In this document: positions 1-9,703 of the stretch, piece after piece
How positions within the stretch are numbered: the stretch's first letter is position 1
How the letters are laid out: each line of letters begins with the position of its first letter
Assembly (NCBI GenBank): GCA_037952775.1
Contig: JBANAY010000003.1
Coordinates: 5,642,001 to 5,706,000 of the forward strand
Source of the DNA: Clonostachys chloroleuca
Taxonomy: Eukaryota > Ascomycota > Sordariomycetes > Hypocreales > Bionectriaceae
Direction: 5' to 3'
DNA: 64,000 bases
Position numbers and translations under genes: made by a program
Notes under the pieces: generated by a model
The model's input: the letters and a program-made list of their open reading frames with translations, nothing else
Databases searched by the model: none
Told to the model about the DNA's origin: nothing

Positions 1-2
1 CA

Positions 3-320
3 CAAATCAACAATCTTACAGCAGCGATCCAGGGTGCCGTTGCAGCTGTTAACAAGCTCAGGATTATTGTTACCCTCACTGCCACAGACCTCACGCCCGC
101 CGTGTTCGATTTAGTCCAGGGCCAGATCACCGCCATCCAGAACACTATCCAACCCTTCATCGCCCCTGTTGCGGCTTTCGCCAATGCAGTTTCCAGATTG
201 AATGTCAGACTCGGCATCTATGTTCTGGGACTAAGCAACGCGACCGCTACTCTTGTCAACACTATCCAGAACTTGCTCGCTGGTCTGGGCCTCGGGGGTC
301 TTGGAAACCTTCTAGGTTAG
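3..320 (+). CDS. 3' end of a gene for an Ala/Leu/Gly-rich helical protein (partial)
   Basis: The reading frame is open from the left edge of the window and ends with a TAG stop at 318-320, so only the last 105 or so residues are seen. They are rich in Ala, Val, Leu, Asn and Gln, with almost no charge, in an amphipathic helical pattern, and end in a Leu-Gly repeat tail (GLGLGGLGNLLG). This composition fits a secreted surface-active or wall-associated protein, such as a hydrophobic-surface-binding protein, but no diagnostic motif is present. The start, any signal peptide and any introns lie outside the window. Codon use is biased to C/G at third positions as in the real genes nearby. Confidence 0.6.
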   Translation, partial: QINNLTAAIQGAVAAVNKLRIIVTLTATDLTPAVFDLVQGQITAIQNTIQPFIAPVAAFANAVSRLNVRLGIYVLGLSNATATLVNTIQNLLAGLGLGGLGNLLG

Positions 321-739
321 ATGGTTCTTAGTATTGACTGCTAGGAAAGTGTTTTGAGTTTGGAAAATGAACTGGACATTGATTTTATTTCATGCCTAGC
401 TGCATTTTCCCCCTTCGACACAAATCCAATAATTTTTATTTTACAAAGGTGTATTGGTCCTTATTTCCAAAACCAACCACTACTATCCCTTATTGTAATG
501 CTGCATTAACAGTTGAAATTAATAATATGAACTTATTGAAATATTTTCCATAATATATTTGCCTATATGAGAGGATTAAAAAGCGGCCGAAGGCATTGAT
601 CATCGTATGCGGGCACTCTGAATAAACTTGAAGCGTACACCTGAAATGGACACATAGTCCCCTGTTGGAGCATTTCACTCAACACACACAAGAGAGTTAA
701 TAAGAATGTTCATATGACAATACATCGAGATTTATGTAC
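321..739. other. Intergenic, AT-rich
   Basis: AT-rich 3' flank of the first gene. No convincing coding frame or RNA gene is seen; the 62-codon minus-strand frame at 490-678 has no coding character. Confidence 0.5.
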
Positions 740-838
740 TTACATCTCACGCTTGCCATCAGCAGAGAACATGAACTGCCATTTCTCGTCCTCAGCATAC
801 TTGAAGCAAAACTTGGAGTAGTTTCTGCATGAATCCAT
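740..838 (-). other. Orphan exon-like coding fragment
   Basis: On the minus strand an ATG at 838 opens a 32-codon frame with clean coding-like composition (MDSCRNYSKF... ending ...SADGKREM). Its last codon overlaps a perfect splice donor, GTAAGT, at 743-738. An AT-rich stretch upstream ends in TAG, as an intron acceptor would. Two Cys, several aromatic residues and a Lys/Glu-rich end are visible, but the family is not recognised. It may be one exon of a small Cys-containing protein gene, or a relic of one. No second exon could be found with confidence. Confidence 0.3.
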
Positions 839-894
839 GGGATTCTCTATTCTATTTTGATATTGATTTTAAAATTTGGAGCCTCTATCTGGAA

Positions 895-2214
895 TCAGTA
901 GCTTCGTGGCAAGTCCAGTACCCTTTCTGAAATAAAGTTGAGAATCATCTCTCGACTTACTGGAGCGATCCGAGGCACAAGACACTCCCTAAACCACCGC
1001 TCCACATCGTATTCCATCGCATACCCCATGCCGCCATGGGTAAGAACAGCCCGCTCACAAGCAGTAAATGCCGCTTCAGCAGCAAGATATTTTGCACTGT
1101 TGCAGGCAACCCCGATCGCGTGCGGGCTGACTGCAGCTCCGGTTTTGCTGTTGTCATAGAGTCTGGCGGCGTGGTATGTAGCCAACTTGGCCGCCTCCAA
1201 ACGCATGTAAGCGTCGGCAAGGGGATGGGCAATTCCCTGGTTCATGCCAATAGGTCTGTTGAAGACGACGCGTTCCTTGGCGTACCCTGCTGCCTTGGCC
1301 AGTGCCGCATATCCCAGACCCAAGGCCTCACCAGCCAACAAGCACCTCTCTGCATTCATTCCGTGAAGTACTATTTTGAATCCCTGGCCTTCGGAGCCGA
1401 TAAGACTGCTCTTTGGAATCACATAGTTGTCAAAGAAAACTTCGTTGGCATCCACGGCTCGGCCTCCCATCTTCTTAATCTTTCGCATATCCAACCCAGG
1501 CTTTGTACGGTCCAGATCGATAAAGAAAAGCGACAAGCCCTCGCTGGGCTTCTTGACCTCCTCAAGCGGAGTGGTACGAGCGAGCAGGATCATCTTGGAA
1601 GCCACCTGAGCACATGTGATCCAGATCTTTTGACCCGTGATGCTGTAGCCGTCACCGACATCCTTCGCAGCCGTGGACAGACTGAGCGTGTTAAGCCCGG
1701 CGTTGGGTTCTGTCACGCCAAAGCACACTCGTGTATTACCGGATACGATATCGGGTATCGACTTGAGCATCACTTCTGAGCCAAACTTGGCGAGCGGCTG
1801 TGTTGCGTAGATATTGGCGTGAATGGCCTGGGCGCCCGCCATACCCGCGCCGGACTCGGTGATGGTCTGCATCATCATGGTAGCTTCCGAAATGCCCAGG
1901 CCTGATCCGCCAAACTCCTCGGGCAATGCCACGCCCAGCCATCCGTCCTTGGCTAGTGCGGCATGGAAGTCCTTGGGGTCGGTCTCGGTTTGGTCGAGGT
2001 TCTGCCAGTAGGTATTGGGGAAATTGGAGCAGACCTGGTTGACCGACTCCCGAACCATGAGTTGGTTCTCAGTGAATCCTGTCGTGTCCATGATCTGGCG
2101 AGAGGATGTGCTGGAGAATGGGCGGGCTGCGCTCCTGTTTGCACCTCTGGAAATGAGTCGAGCTCCAGCCCCCATTGAAGGGGCGACGCATCGTGTGAGC
2201 TTGAATGAATACAT
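895..2214 (-). CDS. Mitochondrial acyl-CoA dehydrogenase
   Basis: Intronless, 439 residues. The FAD enzyme dehydrogenates acyl-CoA at the alpha-beta bond and passes electrons to ETF. The start at 2214 is chosen because it gives a typical leader (residues 1-40, rich in Arg and Ser, with RPFSSTSSRQ) before the helical N-domain; the open frame runs 37 codons further upstream. The middle beta-domain has the family signature CFGVTEPNAGLNT and GQKIWIT; the C-terminal signature is GGMGYAMEYDVERWFRE. The Glu of the usual YEGT motif is missing (the segment reads RIAPVSRE), but a Glu at about residue 289 in MNAERCLLAG lies where isovaleryl-CoA and long-chain dehydrogenases keep their catalytic base. 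It is divergent from a CoA-transferase, suggesting a shared pathway. Substrate is unknown; a branched or dicarboxylic acyl-CoA is possible. Confidence 0.9.
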   Translation of the reverse strand: MYSFKLTRCVAPSMGAGARLISRGANRSAARPFSSTSSRQIMDTTGFTENQLMVRESVNQVCSNFPNTYWQNLDQTETDPKDFHAALAKDGWLGVALPEEFGGSGLGISEATMMMQTITESGAGMAGAQAIHANIYATQPLAKFGSEVMLKSIPDIVSGNTRVCFGVTEPNAGLNTLSLSTAAKDVGDGYSITGQKIWITCAQVASKMILLARTTPLEEVKKPSEGLSLFFIDLDRTKPGLDMRKIKKMGGRAVDANEVFFDNYVIPKSSLIGSEGQGFKIVLHGMNAERCLLAGEALGLGYAALAKAAGYAKERVVFNRPIGMNQGIAHPLADAYMRLEAAKLATYHAARLYDNSKTGAAVSPHAIGVACNSAKYLAAEAAFTACERAVLTHGGMGYAMEYDVERWFRECLVPRIAPVSREMILNFISERVLDLPRSY

Positions 2215-2594
2215 TTTCGCGCTCTTGATGAACGATTCAAGTATTAAATTAAATGATATAGAGCCAGCAGACCAACAAAAGCTTTGAAACCAGGCTGATA
2301 TATAACTAATCAATTCTGGTGACATGATGTCGCTCCGCAGTCTCGGCTACTCAACAAGACGAGAGGCTCGGCAACTCGGCTTCTTCATCTGGCAAATGAG
2401 GAGCACACCAAGAAAACGGCTTCTTCCCACATCACGGCAATATCCAACCGTCCTCCGATCGGCCCTGACACAGGAGATAAAACAAGTTGTTTCCATTTCC
2501 GTGAAAAGTGTTTCTGGGACAGCAACGAGCTGGGTATTGGCCAATTCAATTCATACAGTCATTTTCAAGTTCAGATAAAGACATATCGTCCACC
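2215..2594. promoter_or_regulatory. Shared divergent promoter of acyl-CoA dehydrogenase and CoA-transferase
   Basis: About 380 bases separate two divergent start codons. The region has repeated CTCGGC elements (for example 2343-2351, TCGGCTACT, then CTCGGCAACTCGGC) that resemble half-sites for Zn2Cys6 regulators. TCGGCTACT occurs again ahead of the neighbouring regulator gene (6789-6797). Confidence 0.4.
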
Positions 2595-3917
2595 ATGGCG
2601 CCGGTTTCGTTCCTTACCAAAAGGCTAGGGCAGGCTCTCCCACCAACACTTTTCCAGCATCCAAAATGCAGTGGCCTCGGAAAGATCTCGCTCAAACCGC
2701 CCAGGTCCTCTGCTCCCGTGCGCCGCTCTTATTCTTCAGATAAACAAAGCAGAAACAACAACCTCCCGCTCGACGGAATCACAGTTGTGAGCCTCGAGCA
2801 AGCCATTGCTGCGCCATTCTGTACGCGGCAACTGGCCGATCTCGGGGCCCGCGTGATCAAGGTGGAAAGACCAGTCGTGGGCGACTTTGCGCGCAATTAC
2901 GATACTCGAGTCGATGGCCTCGCTTCGCACTTTGTTTGGACAAATAGGTCGAAGGAAAGCCTGGCACTTGACGTCAAGGACCCCAAGGCTGCCAAAGTTC
3001 TTGAAACATTGCTCAAGACGGCCGACGTCTTTGTGCAGAATCTCGCCCCCGGGGCTGCAGACAGGCTCGGTCTCTCATTTGAGAACCTGCACAAAGTCAA
3101 TCCTCGTCTCATCGTGTGCAACATATCAGGATATGGTCCCACGGGGCCGTACAGAAAGAAGAAAGCATATGACCTTCTCGTACAAAGCGAGGCGGGCGTC
3201 TTATCTGTCACCGGGACAGACGCGGACCCTGCTAAAGTTGGCATTTCAATCGCAGACATCGCAGCCGGCATGTACGCTCAGCAGAATGTCTTGGCTGCTC
3301 TGATTCACCGTGGAATCACTGGCAAGGGCAAAAATATAGACATATCCATGCTCGAAAGCATGGCAGAATGGATGTCTTTCCCCATGTACTACGCATATAA
3401 AGGTGCTGAGCCTCCGAAACGCATGGGGGCTTCACACGCAGCCATCTACCCATACGGCCCGTTCGAGACCGGCCAGGGCGGTACAGTGATACTTGGCTTA
3501 CAGAATGAGCGCGAGTGGGAGAAGCTATGCGCCGTGGCGCTGGGAGACCCCCAGCTTGCCGTTGACGAGAGGTTTTCAACTAATTCGCTTCGGTCCGAGA
3601 ATCGCGAGGCTCTGAAGAAAATCATCTGTGAGATCTTCTCCAAATACAGTCCTGAGGAAGTTTTAGTCCTCTTGGATGAAGCAGGGATTGCGAATGCCAA
3701 GATGAACGACATGAAGGGGCTTTGGGAACACCCACAGTTAAAGGCAAGAGGCCGTTGGACAGAGGTTCACAGCCCAGTAGGAAAACTACCTGCCTTGCTA
3801 CCTCCCGGTGTTGCAAGTGTTGATGAAGTTAAGATGGATGCAGTACCGGAAGTTGGTGAGCATAATTCAAAAATTCTAAAAGAATTGGGGTTCAGTGAGA
3901 AGTTTCTAGACCAATGA
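2595..3917 (+). CDS. Class III CoA-transferase (CaiB/BaiF/Frc family), mitochondrial
   Basis: Intronless, 440 residues. Family members move CoA between carboxylic acids through an aspartyl-CoA anhydride. The start at 2595 has a good context (CACCATGGC) and gives a mitochondrial-type leader (residues 1-52, ending near RRSYSSDKQS). The fold begins at LPLDGITVVSLEQ; APFCTRQLADLGARVIKVE and VNPRLIVCNISGYG are family-typical. The catalytic Asp is expected at about residue 193 in KKKAYDLLVQSEAG, matching the position of Asp169 of formyl-CoA transferase. Length and domain coverage are complete. Paired with the divergent acyl-CoA dehydrogenase, it probably activates the acid that the dehydrogenase then oxidises. 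Relatives include succinyl-CoA:glutarate transferase; donor and acceptor cannot be told from sequence. Confidence 0.9.
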   Translation: MAPVSFLTKRLGQALPPTLFQHPKCSGLGKISLKPPRSSAPVRRSYSSDKQSRNNNLPLDGITVVSLEQAIAAPFCTRQLADLGARVIKVERPVVGDFARNYDTRVDGLASHFVWTNRSKESLALDVKDPKAAKVLETLLKTADVFVQNLAPGAADRLGLSFENLHKVNPRLIVCNISGYGPTGPYRKKKAYDLLVQSEAGVLSVTGTDADPAKVGISIADIAAGMYAQQNVLAALIHRGITGKGKNIDISMLESMAEWMSFPMYYAYKGAEPPKRMGASHAAIYPYGPFETGQGGTVILGLQNEREWEKLCAVALGDPQLAVDERFSTNSLRSENREALKKIICEIFSKYSPEEVLVLLDEAGIANAKMNDMKGLWEHPQLKARGRWTEVHSPVGKLPALLPPGVASVDEVKMDAVPEVGEHNSKILKELGFSEKFLDQ

Positions 3918-4300
3918 TCAGGTGCATCATTTTGTAAAGATTAGAATCTACATGTTACGAACATATAAATAAATGCCACGAACATTTCTTACATTATGTT
4001 TAAATTGAAAACCTGTTTACTGCGTTCCCATCGCTGCTTTGTAAAATTGGAACTTGAAAAGCCTGCAAACTGCTAAGTTTCCTAGCTTCATCATTCTTAA
4101 TATAGGAGAGACTTTTGCAGAGTTTGCCGAATCGGCTACAAGAAGTCAAGAGTTGAGAAGACCATAGGTCAAAGATGTTCGGGTACCCTCATGCGTAGTA
4201 TCCCTTCCAGTCTTTATTTTACTGATGAATGGTGCGCCGCAGTGGATAAATACCGCTAGGTTGGTTTTCATTTAGCTTTGAAATGGAATTACTTCGTTAT
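3918..4300. other. Intergenic between convergent genes
   Basis: AT-rich 3' flanks of two convergent genes. Nothing further is seen. Confidence 0.5.
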
Positions 4301-6728
4301 TTATAGAGGCTTATCTAGCACGTCCATCTCAAAATCATTATACTCGGTCAGAAAGGCCCCAAGATCTCCCGTAGACTCATTCCCTTCCCAATATCCATTC
4401 CACATGAAAAGATGAGGATCTTCAAAAACATCGTTCTGTATCCGATTTGTTGCTGAAGAAGATTCTGGTTGTTCCAAAGCGGCCTGGTTCACTTGCTGGT
4501 GAATGCCTGTCGGCTCAGTCATCTCATCGCTTGTTCCTCTCAGCTGCTTCATGATGGAATTATCGACAAACTGCATGAAAACATCAAGGACGTTGTTGTT
4601 GATCCTCCAATATTTTTGGATCTCCTGCAAGCCTAAGAGACAAGCCTGGGCTCGGTTTTCAGCTATTCGCCGGGCGACTCCCGTTCCCCTTCTGATACTG
4701 ACAACGTGAATGCAGAGCGCGGCGAAGAGACTAGTGATCCTAGCAACAAAGGCCATTAGTTATAGAATTTCGACGGAGAATACTACGAATCCATACAGGT
4801 GCATTTGGCCAAACCGAAGCGCCCCGCGGGTGAGCAAATCTTCGGCAATTCGACTGATGCGAGTCGCGGCATGGTACGCCATTTCGGCGCTATCAACAGC
4901 ATCTCTCTGCCGCATGAAGCTGTTCCGATGAATCAAAATTCGAAGATGACTTGTATTCCAGTTGTCAGTTATAACCTACTCTATAACTGGAATTTCAATT
5001 TACTCACTAGTATGCCAGATGTAAGAGACAGGTCCAAATGGGTGCATTGTCAGAATCAATGCCGTTCTTTACGTCTTCGGGCAGACTCTCAAGCCATGAA
5101 TGCAGCGCGTTGTCCAGAACCTGCACATCGTATTGTTGAGGAGAAGATCGCCCCGGAAGGAAATATAAATCAATCACACGACCAACTATGCAAAATTAAT
5201 TTCCACTTCAAAATGTACATTAGTCGGCGTTCAACGTACGTAGTTTTGCAATTTCAACCATCTTGATCACATAGACCATGTGGTTCGGCTGGCAGGATCC
5301 GAAGGGAAATCCTTCCGGGTCTACCACTTCAGAGCTCAGGTCTGAGTCGAGAAGAGGTTCTGTGTCACAGTCTTCGTCCCTGATCCTGCTCGGTAGCCCC
5401 AGTGAGGCGGCGGCTTGTCTTTCGCGAACCTGCGTACGTTAGTATGTTGATAGAGGAAGCATTATGAGAATGAACCAACATAGATAGACCACCAGATCCT
5501 CCGACGTAACCGCGTGGGGCTGTGGCCCTTGGTTGTAAATTTGGTGCTGTGATGAAAAGTTAGCTACGAGAAATAAACTTGAAATCGTCGTCGCTTACGA
5601 GCGATGAAGGCCTTGAGACTCAGCCAGAGAGATGACCACCCCAAGCCAGTATCTCACGTCTCTTATGTCAGTCGGGCCTCCTCTCCAAAAGCTCATTAAG
5701 AACACAGACTGTATCAAAGTGATCTTGTCTTGTTCCCAGTCAGCACTATACAATAGGCGGGTCTTGGTATAGAACCGGGCCTTGGCTTCCGCACGGTCTT
5801 GGAATCCGATGTTTGAGATGATTTCATCTGTGCAATATGTGCTGCCAAGGAACAATATCGCATTCAGGAGGAGAGGAGATAGTGTCCCGTTTGCTAAATG
5901 CTGTGCGGTAAGACGCCGATCTAGAATGGGGAAACATGGGTGGAACCAGGCGAAGTAAGCTTCCAGTACTGGAATATAGTCCTTTTGATCTGGAAATTCC
6001 AACACTTGTTCCTCACGAAGAAGCCTCAAGGTACTGGCCGGTATGTCCTCGGCGGCATTATACGAAGACGGTGGAGTGTTGCCATTGTTGCCGTTTACTT
6101 CTGCACGGGGCAGGACGACGTTTAAAGGAGGTTCAAGATGTTCGCGACGCCCTTGACCAGTGCCATTGGTGGAAGATCCTTCATTGCCCTCTCGTCGAGG
6201 GGGCCCGGGCATCAATGTGATAAAGTTTGACTCTCCGTAGAAGACAGTCGTCTCGGGGGACGTGATAGAGACCGAGGATGCTGGGACATCTGGCGGTGTC
6301 AGGGCCTGGCTCTGAGCTACCCGAGCTTCAGATTCTCGAGTATGTCTCTGATGGTGCTCCTCCGTGGCCCCTGCTGTAACTATAGATGACTTTCCCGCAG
6401 CCGAAAGTGTCCGTAGAGTCCCCGCTGGTGTTGCCGGCGACGCTTGGCCGTTTGCCTTTCGGGGCTTGCGAGGGTAACTTACCGACTCCGTGTAAGTGAT
6501 AATTCCTATAACTAGATCTCTACCGGCATCATTCACTTACCGTCCGCGTCGTGAGGCAAAGATCTCGCAGGACACCGATCCCTTCTCACAATTGGAGCAC
6601 GGATAGCGCTCGGTCACGTCGCAACGCACTCGACGCACATTGCATTCACGACAAGCACGCTTTGCACGCGTGATCCGTGCTGGAGGCTTTTCGATCTGAG
6701 TAGGCATCTTTGGTAAATTGCTCGACAT
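4301..6728 (-). CDS. Zn2Cys6 transcription factor, cutinase/fatty-acid regulator-like
   Basis: Seven exons can be joined in one frame: complement of 4301-4739, 4797-4949, 5008-5185, 5240-5429, 5480-5546, 5599-6477, 6541-6728, giving 697 residues. Residues 25-55 form the Zn2Cys6 cluster (RACRECNVRRVRC, then PCSNCEKGSVSC). A Ser/Thr/Pro-rich linker follows, then the fungal-specific middle homology region, with YIPVLEAYFAWFHPCFPILD, LNAILFLGSTYC and MSFWRGGPTD, a pattern I associate with CTF1/FarA-like regulators of fatty-acid and cutin use. The C-terminus is acidic (DFEMDVLDKPL), suiting activation. Its place beside an acyl-CoA dehydrogenase and a CoA-transferase supports a role in acid catabolism. 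Splice sites are by eye; the donor of exon 6 (CT|GTATGG) is chosen on phase and on homology. Confidence 0.85.
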
Positions 6729-7528
6729 GCTCTGCCAGAGTGCGGCGGGAAAGCCTTTTGCCCTTGAAGAACGTCACAGGAATTAGCTTCGGCTACTTCG
6801 GTTACTTCGGCTTCTTCTTAATGTTCCGTGACTACCCTATATCATGCCTACCCCAGAGCACCAACCACACTCTAATGAACTCAATGATTCCATTTCCCCG
6901 TCCATGGCTGCTATTCCAAAGGGCTTATCTAGTTAGGAAAATGGAGAAGCAAATATATTTTTGAGACTTTGGAGGGAGGCTTGTGCCCTTAGAAACTTCA
7001 ATCAGAGGCGGATTGTGAGATCATTTCTTGGGAGATTCCCAATGGTGGATTCGATTGTCCTACATCTTAATTTTTGAGCGCGTAAATTATGTAAACACTT
7101 AACGAGCTCTCGTTGAGGTGCTCTATCAAAGTATGACTGCACCAATCTTTGAACGATAGCTGATAGCACGTCAATAACTCTTGGGTACGGCGCCCGTATG
7201 ACAGCGGATTTACGCAGCGCAGACGTGTCACTCTTCGCGATTGGGGGAGATCCGGATCTGGAACCCTGATAAGACGCGTTTTATGGAGTTATCTAAGCGA
7301 TATGCAAAGGGTCTTCCCAATCCAGAAGCTGGTCATCCTACAAGATTCCGTCATCCGCTCCCTTTAAATTAATCTTGCTTTTGGCGTTGGCAGTTCCTCC
7401 TCAGGCTGGCGGAAAGGTCAACGAATAATCTGTTTCCCAGTCTCACCAGCACCACAGCACTTGGTGCCATTCTTTCCTTTACATTCCGTTTCTTTCTAGC
7501 AGCATCAACCGGGTCATACACCGCAGAG
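6729..7528. promoter_or_regulatory. Divergent intergenic region with a 9-bp tandem motif
   Basis: This 800-bp region lies between the regulator and the MFS gene, which diverge. At 6787-6813 a 9-bp unit, CTTCGGCTA, is repeated three times (CTTCGGCTA, CTTCGGTTA, CTTCGGCTT), about 60 bp upstream of the regulator start. No gene is seen. Confidence 0.4.
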
Positions 7529-9138
7529 ATGGCGGGGGACACTGAGCGCAGCCCCTTGCTGGGCCAACGTTCCCACTCGCCATCAACAAACAGTCGGCTC
7601 GGCGATGCTGCCCATGGCCTAAGTCGCGAGGCAAGAGGCCAAAACATCATCATATTGATGCTTTGCGTCATCTTGTTTTTCGCAAGCTGGGCGAATGGCT
7701 TCACCCAAATTCCTCTCTTGCGCCTGGTGGAGGACAGAATTTGTCATGAGTACTATGACATGTCCATGTCACCTCTCGAGCCCATCGATGAGAATCTTTG
7801 CAAGGGAGAATGGATCCAGAGCCGCCTGGCCTTCATTCTGAGCATCAGTTCTGCCATCGGAGCCTTGGCAGGCTTTCTTGCAGCATTTCCCTGGGGTGCT
7901 GCGGCCGACCGGTAAGCCCCAGTTCCCTGTCGATTTAAGGCATGTTCGCTAATCTGACTTCTGAAGCATCGGCCGCAAGCCAATTCTTACCCTTGCCTTG
8001 ACTGGAATGGCCCTCGAGGTTGTTTGGGATATTGCCGTCGTCTGGTTTCACAATATGCCCATCAAGCTTATATGGCTTGGAGGAGTTTTGAATATTGTGG
8101 GCGGCGGGAACGCGATCATTATTGGCATGATTTTCAGCATAGCCACCGATGCGACGACTGATGAGGAGAGGCAAGTTTGCATTATACATCTAGAGCCCGC
8201 AGAACTTCTACTGACTTGTGCCCAGAGCTGTGGCCTTTTTGCGACTTCACGTAGCGGGGATGGCAGGATCGTTAGTCTCCCCAACTCTATGTGCCCTCGT
8301 TATGGAGCGAGCATCGCCCTGGATTTGCCAGTGGATTGGGGTATCGTTGCTTATCTTTGGGAGCGTGGCAATATACGCTGTCCCCAACCCTCCCAAACCG
8401 CCACACTCCCCCTCGCATGACGAACAAGAATCAGACTCGGATGATGAGGATCCGGTGAACCGGAAGAGGATATCCAAATTACTGAAGATGATGTCTCTTC
8501 CAATAACGCCTTCTCTATTCATATTCTTCTTACTCACCTTTCTCTCAATACCGGTGGCGTTGGCTACACAAATGTTCATGTCCCAGTATGTCTCGAAACG
8601 ATATCACATCAAGCTGTCAAGTACAGGGTACATTCAGTCAACGTTTGGCGTCGGGCACATCATACAGGCCTTTATTATTCTCCCTTTGGTGTCTCGCCTT
8701 TTGACATCAACAACCACGCCTGCCATATTCCGGGTCAAGGACGAGAAACTGAGAGATGTTGTTTTACTTCGGGGCTCTTTCTTCTTTCTTATTGTTGGGC
8801 TCATCGTGGTCGGTTTGGCAACGGACCTAATTGGCTTCATGTTCGGTCTGGTCGTGTTGGTGCTGGGTTCGGGCTACGCCAGCCTCTTGAAGAGCCTAAT
8901 GAGCCTGTATGCCGACGCCAAGCATCGATCCAGGCTCTTCAGCCTCATCGGCATGGTGGAAGTACTGGCGCGCGTTTACTCAGAACCGGCCCTTGCTGGA
9001 CTCTACTCGCTTGGGCTACGTCACGGAGGTGGTTGGATTGGCATCCCGTATTTTGGGGTGGCACTGTTTATCGCAGTTTGTCTTGCATTGCTTTCGTTTG
9101 TTAAACTACCAAAATCAGATGAGGCTGTGACTGATTAG
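7529..9138 (+). CDS. MFS transporter (12 TM, fungal PCFT/tetracycline-type branch)
   Basis: Three exons: 7529-7911, 7967-8170, 8226-9138, about 499 residues. A hydrophilic Ser-rich N-terminus (SPLLGQRSHS) leads into TM1 at about residue 37. The loop after TM2 has the MFS signature AADR-IGRKP split by intron 1. A highly acidic central loop (QESDSDDEDPVN) separates the two six-helix halves. Intron 2 has a GC donor (AG|GCAAGT at 8171) and an AG acceptor at 8225; no GT donor would keep the frame. The substrate is unknown. The sequence resembles fungal proteins often labelled MFS multidrug or synaptic-vesicle-like transporters. Transcription is away from the Zn2Cys6 gene, so they may share a promoter. 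Confidence 0.85.
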
Positions 9139-9703
9139 ACTTAGGAGTGCTGTGGGGATATAGAGATAAGCATAGAAGCGACAGATGCATACGATTATGG
9201 ACATAGAAGTCGATAAATTTTGATACAAATTACTACTTCACGTCTTGGTACAGGTGTCAAGGATTGGTGTGATTTATTCCATCCGCAACTCAGACAGTAA
9301 ATTATATGTAAAAGAATAAAGATTTAACAACAAAGTACACGGTCAAGAGGGTGGAATAAAACAAGGCACACCAAAGCTCTCTTCGTGTATGGAAGCGACC
9401 TCGTTTCTAACCAAACACAATAATAAGAGAACAATAAATCATTCCACGATATTCAGCTTGATATAGTAATTATTAACAGGTCAATAGGTCTGATATTGTG
9501 TTGAATATCAACGCTGAACTGTCTAGATGTGCCATGTTCTATGTCAGTCGCCTGACGGTGTACTCTACCACAAAACTTTTACTCTAGAAAAAATCGGCCG
9601 ATCGAGCATTGATCTACATTGCTATGATGAATGAAACTAACTAAATATACATCTAGTCCCATCCCCAACATGCGCGTAGCTGTCAAAAAATCGACGTCTC
9701 ATT
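9139..9703. other. Intergenic between convergent genes
   Basis: AT-rich, many stops in all frames, nothing recognised. Confidence 0.5.

Noticed and set aside
1036..1779. 247-codon plus-strand open frame
   Set aside because: Antisense to the acyl-CoA dehydrogenase; no domain, explained by GC-rich codon use on the other strand.
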